This document shows, in pieces, positions 6,414 through 12,039 of a stretch of 16,056 nt of DNA. The stretch is taken from the NCBI GenBank assembly GCA_036507955.1, contig DATCIH010000083.1, forward strand, positions 1-16,056, written 5' to 3'. Under the pieces are notes generated by a model. That model saw only the letters and a program-made list of their open reading frames with translations. It did not search any database and was not told the DNA's origin. The stretch's first letter is position 1; each line of letters opens with the position of its first letter. The DNA is from DATCIH01 sp036507955. GTDB lineage: Bacteria; Bacillota; Clostridia; Clostridiales; Clostridiaceae. Position numbers and translations under genes: made by a program.

Positions 6414-6458
6414 ACCAAAGTCTTGTTTTAACGTATTGAAGAAAAGGAGGAATCAAAA

Positions 6459-6614
6459 TTGTTTAAATTGATATGTATAGAATGTGGTAAAGAGGTTTGT
6501 ATACAAGAAGATAAAAAACGAGGACATTTTGTGGAAAATGGCATCACTATTCTTCAAACAGTAACAGATGATCTAGAAATAGAATGTGACTGTGGGAATA
6601 AGGTTATTTTATAA
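6459..6614 (+). CDS. Small zinc-ribbon-like protein, 51 aa
   Basis: The start is TTG 6459, 8 bases after AAAGGAGG (6443-6450). The 51 residues carry CIEC near residues 6-9, a further Cys at 14, and CDC at 43-45, enclosing a beta-rich middle (TILQTVTDDLEIEC). The end-to-end placement of Cys pairs matches the 63-aa protein at 921-1112, as if the two are versions of one fold. Likely zinc-binding; function unknown. The element GTTTTAACGT (6425-6434) lies just before the ribosome site and recurs at 9537. Confidence 0.7.
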   Translation: MFKLICIECGKEVCIQEDKKRGHFVENGITILQTVTDDLEIECDCGNKVIL

Positions 6615-6633
6615 TTAGTAGGAGGAAATGGCA

Positions 6634-6834
6634 TTGAAAGAATTACTATGTAATTTAGCTATAAAGGTATTAATAAAATATAACCGTTCTGTAATTCTTA
6701 ATTACCAAATCAGAGGAGATATTAGGCCAATATATAATATTCCAATACTTGGTGGTCATATGCACATTATTGGGAAATCATACATAAATGATATCGACAA
6801 ACAGTTTATAGATTATAGGCGAAGGGAAGTGTAG
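6634..6834 (+). CDS. Small hypothetical protein, 66 aa
   Basis: The start chosen is TTG 6634, 8 bases after GGAGG (6621-6625); the in-frame ATG at 6628 is only 2 bases from that site. The product is basic, with a hydrophobic N-terminal helix (LLCNLAIKVLIKY), a central NYQIRGDIRPIYNIPILGGHMHIIG and a charged tail (DKQFIDYRRREV). It could be membrane-associated by its N-terminus. No family recognised. It is followed after two bases by a 31-codon membrane peptide gene. Confidence 0.55.
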   Translation: MKELLCNLAIKVLIKYNRSVILNYQIRGDIRPIYNIPILGGHMHIIGKSYINDIDKQFIDYRRREV

Positions 6835-6836
6835 GA

Positions 6837-6932
6837 ATGGTTAATGCTTTCATTTGCGGATTATTATCGGCAATACTTGTATCATTAATTCAACTAAATG
6901 TACAAATTGCCAAATACATATCGTCCAAGTAA
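6837..6932 (+). CDS. Tiny membrane peptide, 31 aa (paralogue A)
   Basis: ATG 6837 lies two bases after the previous stop, with a GAAGGGAAG stretch upstream (6821-6829). The 31 residues form one hydrophobic helix (FICGLLSAILVSLIQLN) followed by AKYISSK. The peptide at 8042-8137 is the same length and identical at about 17 of 31 positions, including SLIQLN and AKYISS, which argues that both are real and selected genes. A single-pass membrane location is likely. The role could be holin-like, toxin-like or membrane-regulatory; nothing distinguishes these. Confidence 0.65.
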   Translation: MVNAFICGLLSAILVSLIQLNVQIAKYISSK

Positions 6933-6970
6933 AAGATATATTTTATGTTATAAGAAAGGAGAAACCAATT

Positions 6971-7195
6971 ATGCAAATATTAAAAAGAATTATATCAGAA
7001 ATAATTCAATTCTATTACCGAGTATTCTTAAAACGAGCAATAATAGTTATCTCAATTATACCATTTAAGGCTATTGATCTAGATTCCATAAGACTTACGC
7101 CAAAAGGCAAGATGAGCATTCAGTATTTTAAAGAAAACCCTGAAGAAACATACAGTGCTTTTGAAACTTTTTATAGAAGTTTATGGAGGAAATAA
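6971..7195 (+). CDS. Small hypothetical protein, 74 aa
   Basis: The open frame extends back to 6854, but the supported start is ATG 6971, 9 bases after AAAGGAG (6955-6961). An earlier start would overlap the 31-aa gene and has no ribosome site. The product has a basic, hydrophobic N-terminal half (ILKRIISEIIQFYYRVFLKRAIIVISIIPF), probably a membrane-binding helix, and an acidic/aromatic C-terminal half (NPEETYSAFETFYRSLW). No family recognised. Confidence 0.6.
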   Translation: MQILKRIISEIIQFYYRVFLKRAIIVISIIPFKAIDLDSIRLTPKGKMSIQYFKENPEETYSAFETFYRSLWRK

Positions 7196-7197
7196 TA

Positions 7198-7263
7198 ATG
7201 AAAAATTACTATTCTAGGGAGGAGCAAATATATTGTTTTGTATATTTCATAAATGGGAATTAA
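7198..7263 (+). CDS. Possible 21-aa coupling peptide
   Basis: ATG 7198 lies 7 bases after TGGAGGA (7184-7190) and opens a 21-codon ORF that runs through the ribosome site and first 10 codons of the next gene in another frame. It has no notable composition. It may be a translated leader that opens the next ribosome site, or an accidental ORF. Confidence 0.25.
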   Translation: MKNYYSREEQIYCFVYFINGN

Positions 7264-7562
7264 TTAAAGTAGGAATGTTCCCTTTGGGTGCAAGATATTG
7301 TAAAAAATGTGGTACAATTGAATATGGTAATATAATATATTATAATGGTTCTACATATCAAAAAACATTTAAGAAACAAAAAGCTATTGAATTTATTAAT
7401 GAAAGATTAAATAGAATTGAAGGATATATGAGTAATGATATTAACCTTAATCACATGTTTGAAGAGCAGGGAGTAATGTATTTACCAAGGTATGATTTAT
7501 ATTGTGAATATGAAACCCCAGAAAGATTTAGAGAAATTTTAAGCGAGTTACATACCCTTTAA
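7233..7562 (+). CDS. Hypothetical protein with N-terminal Cys pair, 109 aa
   Basis: The start is TTG 7233, 8 bases after AGGGAGGAG (7216-7224). The N-terminus MFCIFHKWELIKVG is followed by RYCKKCGTIEYG (residues 21-32), the pattern of a common small phage family with an aromatic strand and one Cys knuckle. The rest (to residue 109) is soluble, with a basic helix (KTFKKQKAIEFINERLNR) and an acidic end. The first third resembles the 44-aa protein at 1143-1277. The stop codon begins a 21-base element repeated at 9717-9737. Confidence 0.75.
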   Translation: MFCIFHKWELIKVGMFPLGARYCKKCGTIEYGNIIYYNGSTYQKTFKKQKAIEFINERLNRIEGYMSNDINLNHMFEEQGVMYLPRYDLYCEYETPERFREILSELHTL

Positions 7563-7578
7563 AACATGTCTTTCGAAG
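7558..7578 (+). repeat. Stop-anchored repeat, copy 1
   Basis: TTTAAAACATGTC then TTTCGAAG, beginning at the stop codon of the 109-aa gene. It matches 18 of 21 bases with the copy at 9717-9737. Confidence 0.55.
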
Positions 7579-7591
7579 AAAGGAGTAGATA

Positions 7592-7756
7592 ATGTTGAAT
7601 AGACATTGGTGGACTACAGTAGATCATGGAATGGGAATTAGATGTGAAAAATGTGGTGCATATGCAAATATGGAATTTACAGATGATTTCTATGAAATTG
7701 AACATACAGATGATTGTCCTTTAGTTGATATGGATGAAGAGGAGAGAATTAAATGA
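7592..7756 (+). CDS. Small Cys-pair protein, 54 aa
   Basis: ATG 7592 follows AAAGGAG (7580-7586) by 5 bases. The product contains RHWWTTVDHG, then CEKCG (residues 18-22) and later EHTDDC (37-42), so two Cys plus His/Cys could bind one zinc. The C-terminus is very acidic (VDMDEEERIK) and contains the ribosome site of the next gene, whose ATG overlaps this stop (ATGA at 7753-7756). The combination of an aromatic start and a mid-chain CxxC recalls small phage zinc proteins of unknown role. Confidence 0.65.
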   Translation: MLNRHWWTTVDHGMGIRCEKCGAYANMEFTDDFYEIEHTDDCPLVDMDEEERIK

Positions 7757-8013
7757 AACTATTGCAATATTTATATGCAAAGCTAAAATCGAAATTAAAT
7801 AAAGATATGGTCATATTGGCAGTTGATGTAGCTAATAAAAGCACTATGACATTTAAAAATGGGAGTGTCATAGAGTACTTAGACATTAAAGAAACAGATG
7901 TAATTCGAGGTAGGGGAAGTACGTTGCCAATATTTTACGATGATTATGATTATGATAAAAATAATAAACTAGATCAAGAATTAGACAGCCTTATAAACAA
8001 GCATTCAAAATGA
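7753..8013 (+). CDS. Small protein with a terminase-like NGS-RG segment, 86 aa
   Basis: Coupled to the previous gene by ATGA, with GAGGAGAG (7738-7745) as ribosome site. The middle reads TFKNGSVIEYLD...VIRGRGSTLPIFYDDYDYD (residues 32-67). In large terminase and other packaging ATPases, a strand FxNGSxI followed by RGxR and an acidic strand leads to the Walker B motif, so this may be a stand-alone fragment or look-alike of that region. No P-loop is present, so ATPase activity is unlikely. The end is helical and charged. The match is short and could be chance. Confidence 0.65.
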   Translation: MKLLQYLYAKLKSKLNKDMVILAVDVANKSTMTFKNGSVIEYLDIKETDVIRGRGSTLPIFYDDYDYDKNNKLDQELDSLINKHSK

Positions 8014-8041
8014 ACATTTTAATCTAATTGGAGGTGAAAAT

Positions 8042-8137
8042 ATGACAGGAACTTTGACTGTTGCACTCTTAGCAGGAATACTTACATCATTAATTCAATT
8101 GAATATAGAAGTTGCTAAATACATATCAAGTCATTAA
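8042..8137 (+). CDS. Tiny membrane peptide, 31 aa (paralogue B)
   Basis: ATG 8042 lies 7 bases after GGAGG (8030-8034), a strong site. The 31 residues start MTGTLTVALLAGILTS and continue SLIQLN...AKYISSH. This is the second copy of the peptide at 6837-6932: same length, SLIQLN and AKYISS identical, and mostly conservative changes elsewhere. One membrane helix with a short polar C-terminus. It probably arose by local duplication within this small-gene cluster. Function unknown. Confidence 0.7.
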   Translation: MTGTLTVALLAGILTSLIQLNIEVAKYISSH

Positions 8138-8219
8138 GAATATATAAATATAATGTATAATCCATTTACAAATGTGAAATAATAATACTAATCCACAAAT
8201 AATAAAGGAGGATATTATT

Positions 8220-8444
8220 ATGAAACGATTTCTAAATGGGTATGTTGAAAATTTCTATGTTCTAGGGAATAAAGCTGGGAATGGGTTTATAAATCATAGT
8301 AGCAGTAAAATTCTTATTACAGACCCTATGAAGTCTAGAAAATTTGACAGTTTAAAAGAGGCATTAGATTTTATAGAAGAAAACAAAAACAGTTATGAAC
8401 AGTTGTTTCCACATCAAATTAAGGTTACAGTTGAGTTGATTTAG
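8220..8444 (+). CDS. Small hypothetical protein, 74 aa
   Basis: ATG 8220 follows AAAGGAGG (8205-8212) by 7 bases. The 74-residue soluble protein has N-terminal strands (MKRFLNGYVENFYVLG), a middle ITDPMKSRKFDSLKEALDFIEENK, and ends IKVTVELI. The DSLKEALDFIEEN helix followed by a final strand resembles the many small phage proteins with a beta-alpha-beta plan, similar in feel to the 64-aa protein at 9144 (RFKTSHEAYCYARDN). No function recognised. A promoter and a perfect inverted repeat overlap and follow its end. Confidence 0.65.
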   Translation: MKRFLNGYVENFYVLGNKAGNGFINHSSSKILITDPMKSRKFDSLKEALDFIEENKNSYEQLFPHQIKVTVELI

Positions 8445-8459
8445 TTTTAGGGATATAGT
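8431..8459 (+). promoter_or_regulatory. Probable SigA-type promoter overlapping gene end
   Basis: TTGAGT (8431-8436), 17 bases, TATAGT (8454-8459). The -35 lies in the last codons of the 74-aa gene. The -10 begins a perfect 15-bp inverted repeat, so an operator or a 5'-terminal hairpin is built into the promoter. Confidence 0.45.
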
Positions 8460-8494
8460 GCAATATAATATTGTTTAGTTTATATTGCACTATA
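8454..8494. repeat. Perfect 15-bp inverted repeat
   Basis: TATAGTGCAATATAA (8454-8468) and its exact reverse complement (8480-8494) flank 11 bases. It covers the -10 and start region of the putative promoter at 8431-8459. No T-run follows on either side, so an operator for a dimeric repressor or an mRNA 5' hairpin is more likely than a terminator. Confidence 0.7.
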
Positions 8495-8544
8495 AATACA
8501 TAGGCAGATAAAATATGCAACTTATCCGACAGGAGGAATTTAAT

Positions 8545-8664
8545 TTGAAATCACTAATCAGACATATAGTAAATAAAATGAAAGAAGAGTTTAAGTCTTA
8601 TGATTCAGAAAAGGATTATGCAATTATTAAACTAAAACGATTACTAAGATTTAAGAAACACTAG
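8545..8664 (+). CDS. Small basic protein, 39 aa
   Basis: The start is TTG 8545, 8 bases after AGGAGG (8531-8536). The 39 residues are strongly basic and helical (MKSLIRHIVNKMKEEF...IIKLKRLLRFKKH). It could bind nucleic acid or an acidic host protein. It is the first gene after the 15-bp inverted repeat. No family recognised. Confidence 0.55.
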   Translation: MKSLIRHIVNKMKEEFKSYDSEKDYAIIKLKRLLRFKKH

Positions 8665-8683
8665 CAAAGAGGAGTTTGATCGT

Positions 8684-8881
8684 ATGTTAAAATTTTTAAT
8701 GAGAAAGCCTAAAGAGGAAACCCCATATAAAATAAATTATTGGCCTTATCCTGTAGAAAAACTCATACCAAGAAACAAAAATTATAGTGCAAGAGATGTT
8801 ACCTATATAGAATCACATAATTTAGTAGATGGCACAATTACAAGGATAGATGTATCACCAGTAGAATCGAAGGAGAGGTAA
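8684..8881 (+). CDS. Small hypothetical protein, 65 aa
   Basis: ATG 8684 follows GAGGAG (8669-8674) by 9 bases. The product starts MLKFLMRKPKEETPYK and has an aromatic/proline block INYWPYPVEKLIP, with a polar C-terminus. It has no cysteine pair or membrane segment. The last codons carry the ribosome site for the next gene, which starts two bases after the stop. Function unknown. Confidence 0.6.
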   Translation: MLKFLMRKPKEETPYKINYWPYPVEKLIPRNKNYSARDVTYIESHNLVDGTITRIDVSPVESKER

Positions 8882-8883
8882 CT

Positions 8884-9147
8884 ATGGACACAATAATTCT
8901 AAAAAGCGATATCATTACTGTAACAAAAATCAATAGAAAAACTAAAGCAAAGATGTTTGAGAATTTAAAAGTTGGAGACAAGATAGAATTCTCTGTTCCT
9001 ATTAAACATGCAGGAAGTAATCGTGGAACATATGCCACATACATAGGGGTTAGAAACGTTGAAACTAGAGAAGAGACATCTATTTCATTTAATCAATTGC
9101 CAACTGTTCTGAGGGCATTTGAATTTGAAGGAGGTAATAAAGAATGA
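8884..9147 (+). CDS. Hypothetical beta-rich protein, 87 aa
   Basis: ATG 8884 follows AAGGAGAGG (8870-8878). The chain has LKVGDKIEFSVPIKH and GTYATYIGVRNVET in the middle, alternating strands as in a small beta-barrel (SH3 or OB-like), then a short helix region (FNQLPTVLRAFEF). The VGDxIxF...Y pattern is common in small phage proteins without an assigned role. Its stop overlaps the next start (ATGA at 9144-9147). Confidence 0.7.
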   Translation: MDTIILKSDIITVTKINRKTKAKMFENLKVGDKIEFSVPIKHAGSNRGTYATYIGVRNVETREETSISFNQLPTVLRAFEFEGGNKE

Positions 9148-9338
9148 GGGAAATTGATACATATTATGTGTTAACTGATTTACTTGGAGATACGTATCAA
9201 TCTGAGGATGGTGGAAGTTCAAATATTAATGAAGCTAAAAGATTTAAAACTTCACATGAAGCCTATTGTTATGCAAGGGATAATAAACTAGATAGAAGAT
9301 ATAGCAATAAGGTTAGAGTGTTTTTTGATTATGATTAA
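9144..9338 (+). CDS. Small hypothetical protein, 64 aa
   Basis: Coupled to the previous gene by ATGA, with GAAGGAGG (9128-9135) 8 bases ahead. The 64-residue chain reads YYVLTDLLGDTYQSED, then an alpha helix (SHEAYCYARDNKLD) and a last strand (NKVRVFFDYD). This small alpha/beta plan fits phage proteins of unknown function. Acidic overall, no membrane segment. Confidence 0.7.
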   Translation: MREIDTYYVLTDLLGDTYQSEDGGSSNINEAKRFKTSHEAYCYARDNKLDRRYSNKVRVFFDYD

Positions 9339-9383
9339 ACCCAAGCAAACTCATGATTGAACGGGAAGGAGATAAATAAACAA

Positions 9384-9521
9384 ATGTTAATTAAATTTAT
9401 GGTTGGATGGTGTATAGTATTCACAATTTTATCAACTTTGGGGATGTGGATACCCAATAGATTCGGTGCATCAATGTTATGGTTTATGTTGGCCCTCATG
9501 TTTATTGCCTCGGGTAAATAA
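9384..9521 (+). CDS. Small membrane protein, 45 aa
   Basis: ATG 9384 follows AAGGAG (9366-9371) at 12 bases. The 45 residues contain two hydrophobic helices: residues about 4-22 (KFMVGWCIVFTILSTLGMW) and about 28-43 (GASMLWFMLALMFIAS), joined by IPNRF. A two-pass membrane hairpin is likely. Holin-like or immunity roles are possible, but nothing specific is recognised. Confidence 0.6.
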   Translation: MLIKFMVGWCIVFTILSTLGMWIPNRFGASMLWFMLALMFIASGK

Positions 9522-9568
9522 GCAGATGAAAATACAGTTTTAACGTGATATGAAAGGAGAAGATCAGA

Positions 9569-9721
9569 TTGATTATTAAAGCACTTATTGAAATTGATGG
9601 AGATTTAGATGGAATTGATTCAGAGGAAGCTGGAAATATCCTAGATACTATTATTCAGACAGGATGCGAATCGTATCATTTGGATGGGAAAGTTGAAGTA
9701 TTAGAAATTATAAGTCTTTAA
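9569..9721 (+). CDS. Small acidic hypothetical protein, 50 aa
   Basis: The start is TTG 9569, 9 bases after AAAGGAG (9553-9559). The chain is MIIKALIEID, then an acidic stretch (GDLDGIDSEEAGNI), and ends VEVLEIISL: a strand-helix-strand miniature fold. It is preceded by GTTTTAACGT (9537-9546), the same element as before 6459, and its stop starts the TTTAAAACAT...TTTCGAAG repeat. No family recognised. Confidence 0.6.
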   Translation: MIIKALIEIDGDLDGIDSEEAGNILDTIIQTGCESYHLDGKVEVLEIISL

Positions 9722-9737
9722 AACATAATTTTCGAAG
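9717..9737 (+). repeat. Stop-anchored repeat, copy 2
   Basis: TTTAAAACATAAT then TTTCGAAG, again beginning at a stop codon (9719-9721). A looser third copy, TAAAA then TTTCGAAG, spans the stop at 10051 to 10069. Confidence 0.55.
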
Positions 9738-9752
9738 GGTTGAAAGTTTTCC

Positions 9753-9781
9753 TTGCGTTTATACAACTAATGATATATAAT
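9753..9781 (+). promoter_or_regulatory. Probable SigA-type promoter
   Basis: TTGCGT (9753-9758), 17 bases, TATAAT (9776-9781), ending about 35 bases before ATG 9817. The -35 matches at four of six positions, the -10 at all six. Confidence 0.55.
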
Positions 9782-9816
9782 AATTATATAGAGTTTTAGA
9801 GGAAAGGGGGAAGACA

Positions 9817-10053
9817 ATGAATCTAGTTAGTGTTAATTCAGATGACTGGAAAGTTATTTATCTTGACGGAGAGAAATTAATTGAAGACCATAGTATTTCT
9901 TGGGAATGGTTGCTAGAAGTTTTACAAGACAAAGGATTGATTACATATAATATGAAAGCATATGATCTTACAGATAGTTGTGTCGAAGATGTTTTAAACT
10001 ATCAATTCCCTAATAAAGTAAGTGATTTTCCAAAGAAATTACGGATCAGATAA
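9817..10053 (+). CDS. Hypothetical protein, 78 aa
   Basis: ATG 9817 follows GGAAAGGGGG (9801-9810), a G-rich but acceptable site. The product starts MNLVSVNSDDWKVIYLDGEKL and has an aromatic middle (ISWEWLLEVLQDKGLI) and a basic end (PKKLRIR). It is soluble. It is the first gene after the promoter at 9753. No function recognised. Confidence 0.65.
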   Translation: MNLVSVNSDDWKVIYLDGEKLIEDHSISWEWLLEVLQDKGLITYNMKAYDLTDSCVEDVLNYQFPNKVSDFPKKLRIR

Positions 10054-10101
10054 AAGTTTCATTTCGAAGGAAAATAATAAATAAAAGGAGATGCATGCAT
10101 A

Positions 10102-10506
10102 ATGGGTTGGAATGAACGTGCAAATGTTGAGGATTTATTAGGTAAGACTTTAACTAAGATTGACAATATAGATAATGATGAGTTGTTATTCCATACAAGC
10201 GATGGACTTACATACAAAATGTACCATCAACAAGATTGCTGTGAGTGTGTTACTATCGAGGATATTTGTGGAGAGTTAGATGATTTAATTGGAAGTCCTC
10301 TTCTCATGGCAGAAGATGTATCTGATACGTCACAAGAACCAGAGGAAGAAGAAACAGATGATAATTATTTTGATGATAGTTCTACCTGGACATTCTACAA
10401 ATTTGCAACGATTAAAGGATATGTAACTATTCGTTGGTATGGATCATCTAATGGATACTATTCTGAAAGTGTAGATTTTGAAATTCTAAGTAATGGAGGA
10501 GAATAA
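10102..10506 (+). CDS. DUF7448-type phage protein, 134 aa
   Basis: ATG 10102 follows AAAGGAG (10084-10090) at 11 bases; two ATGs in between run into stops within seven codons. The chain opens with LLGKTLTKIDN and has SDGLTYKMYHQQDCCECVTIEDICGELDDLIG (residues about 33-64), then PLLMAEDVS, an acidic linker (PEEEETDD) and WTFYKFATIKGYVTIRWYG near the C-terminus. This order, H-x2-DCCE-x2-IEDI followed by the TFYK-ATIKG-WYG block, is that of DUF7448, a domain of phage and bacterial proteins without a known activity. The Cys-Cys pair and His could bind metal. Confidence 0.8.
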   Translation: MGWNERANVEDLLGKTLTKIDNIDNDELLFHTSDGLTYKMYHQQDCCECVTIEDICGELDDLIGSPLLMAEDVSDTSQEPEEEETDDNYFDDSSTWTFYKFATIKGYVTIRWYGSSNGYYSESVDFEILSNGGE

Positions 10507-10507
10507 T

Positions 10508-10933
10508 ATGAAAGTAGTAATTAATAAATGCTTTGGTGGATTTGGATTATCTCTCAAAGGGCAGAAAAGATTAGGTGAATTGCAGGGAAAAGAAATTTAC
10601 TTTTATAAACAAACTAAATATAGTTTCAAAGAAGGCATAGATGAATATCAAAAGGTTAATGATTTAGAAGAAAGAAGTTTATTTACTCATGCAGTAACAA
10701 AAGATTTTGGAGAGTTTATTACAAGTGAAGAATTAAATGAATTTTATTACAACAATAATAACCTTAAAAGAAACGATGAAGACTTAATCAAAGTTGTTAA
10801 AGAGTTAAAAGCAGAAGTAAATGGACAATGTGCAAATTTAAAGATTGTAGAAATACCTGATGGTATCGAATATGAGATTAGTGATTATGATGGTATGGAA
10901 TCTGTTGAAGAAATGCATAGGTCTTGGGGTTAA
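10508..10933 (+). CDS. Conserved phage-type hypothetical protein, 141 aa
   Basis: The start is ATG 10508 (MKVVINKCFGGFGLS), because GGAGGAG (10496-10502) lies just before it and would follow an ATG at 10493. The opening KVVINKCFGGFGLS is a recognisable signature of a widespread phage protein with no assigned function. The rest has a charged middle (FGEFITSEELNEFYYNNNN) and a C-terminal block NLKIVEIPDGIEYEISDYDGMESVEE, also typical of that group. Soluble, acidic, about the usual length. The next gene starts two bases after the stop. Confidence 0.78.
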   Translation: MKVVINKCFGGFGLSLKGQKRLGELQGKEIYFYKQTKYSFKEGIDEYQKVNDLEERSLFTHAVTKDFGEFITSEELNEFYYNNNNLKRNDEDLIKVVKELKAEVNGQCANLKIVEIPDGIEYEISDYDGMESVEEMHRSWG

Positions 10934-10935
10934 AT

Positions 10936-11118
10936 ATGAAAATACATGTAATTGTTGGTCTATTGGTTATTGATGCTTTTTGTTTAGGAGCACATATTAT
11001 ATTGGGAAATGAGATAGGAATTACTTCCGCTTTAGTTGCGTTAGTTTGTTTTGGTTTTGCATATATAGGTGAAAGCAATAAAAAGAAGGAGGAAAATAAT
11101 AATGGCAAAACTAACTAG
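10936..11118 (+). CDS. Small membrane protein, 60 aa
   Basis: ATG 10936 is chosen; an in-frame TTG at 10924 is the alternative, and neither has a strong ribosome site, so translation may depend on coupling to the stop at 10933. Two hydrophobic segments are visible: residues 3-23 (IHVIVGLLVIDAFCLGAHIIL) and 28-48 (IGITSALVALVCFGFAYIG), then a charged tail (KKKEENNNGKTN). The tail region overlaps the next gene. Likely a two-pass membrane protein. Confidence 0.55.
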   Translation: MKIHVIVGLLVIDAFCLGAHIILGNEIGITSALVALVCFGFAYIGESNKKKEENNNGKTN

Positions 11119-11362
11119 AACATATGAGAACATGGTAGATAAAACTGTTTTAACTTTTAGAGGTCAAGATTTTACTTGTACAATGATTGAGGATGAAGAA
11201 GGTGGAGGATCTCATAGTTTAGAAAAATGTATAGATATCCAATTAAGAAATACATATCCAGACGATGAAGACATTGATGAGATTCTTGATCTAGTTGACA
11301 TAATTGAGATGGATGATTGGGAAAGGCTTGAAAATCTAGAACGATTAGAGGAATTTGAATAA
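11102..11362 (+). CDS. Acidic hypothetical protein, 86 aa
   Basis: The open frame begins at 11069, but the supported start is ATG 11102, 9 bases after AAGGAGG (11086-11092), which overlaps the end of the membrane gene. The product starts MAKLTRTYENMVDKTVLTF and becomes strongly acidic (DDEDIDEILDLVDIIEMDDWERLENLERLEEFE). Such a charge profile is typical of DNA-mimic or host-protein-binding phage products, but no specific match is known. Soluble. Confidence 0.65.
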   Translation: MAKLTRTYENMVDKTVLTFRGQDFTCTMIEDEEGGGSHSLEKCIDIQLRNTYPDDEDIDEILDLVDIIEMDDWERLENLERLEEFE

Positions 11363-11475
11363 GTTCAAATAATACACCTTCCAAATGCTCCCGTTTACTC
11401 CCATATGCTCTGTTTCTCTAACACAAAATACCGTTAAAACGATTATTTTAATCTAATATAAGAAAGGAAGATAAT
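11363..11475. other. Pyrimidine-rich intergenic stretch
   Basis: A 113-base gap. The + strand is rich in C and T from about 11375 to 11422, with ATGCTC repeated at about 11387 and 11406, and then has CGTTAAAACG (a short palindrome) before the ribosome site AAAGGAAG. No promoter, ORF with ribosome site, or terminator was identified. Confidence 0.4.
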
Positions 11476-11970
11476 ATGATTATTCAAAAAACACAAGACT
11501 ATTTAAATTATGTAAAAGAGCATAAACAAAACGTAAAACTTGCATGGGAAGAAGTTCAGAAAAAATGCGAAGGTAAAGGATTCTCATTTATTTATGATGA
11601 CTGGAAGTATCATATCTTATGTTCATTAATTGAAAAGCATGATGACAGTAAATTATCTAATGAAGAGTTTATCCCATACAGACAGAAATTTTATCCATGT
11701 GAAGATGATAACTTTGACAACTCTTTATTCAGTGCAGCATGGGAGCATCACAAAGCTAATAATCCTCATCATTGGGAACATTGGTTAAACCATGAGCCTT
11801 CAACACCTTATGATAAAAGTATGTACTCTGTTGAAATGGTTTGTGATTGGATGGCAATGGGTTATAAGTTTGGTGATACGGCAGAATCGTTTTATTTAAA
11901 TAATAAAAACAAGATTATTTTACCTGTATCTGAAGACTATATTTTTGAGATATTTAATGCACTAAGGTAA
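11476..11970 (+). CDS. DUF5662-type protein, HD-like, 164 aa
   Basis: ATG 11476 follows AAAGGAAG (11463-11470). The pattern of EKHDDSKLSNEEF (residues 53-65), AWEHHKANNPHHWEHW (88-103) and MVCDWMAMG (121-129) is that of DUF5662 proteins from phages and bacteria. The order H (about 16), HD (55-56), HH (91-92), D (124) mirrors the H...HD...H...D arrangement of HD-domain metallohydrolases, which suggests a metal-dependent phosphohydrolase. That activity is inferred; no substrate can be assigned. A TTCGAAA sequence follows the stop at 11974. Confidence 0.72.
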   Translation: MIIQKTQDYLNYVKEHKQNVKLAWEEVQKKCEGKGFSFIYDDWKYHILCSLIEKHDDSKLSNEEFIPYRQKFYPCEDDNFDNSLFSAAWEHHKANNPHHWEHWLNHEPSTPYDKSMYSVEMVCDWMAMGYKFGDTAESFYLNNKNKIILPVSEDYIFEIFNALR

Positions 11971-12039
11971 TAATTCGAAATTAAGAATTTAATTGGATTG
12001 TAAGTTAAATATAATAAATACATAGGAGGAATATAATAT

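Noticed and set aside
6854..6970. Upstream extension of the 74-aa gene
   Set aside because: It overlaps the 31-aa membrane gene, which has a paralogue, and lacks a ribosome site; ATG 6971 has a good one.
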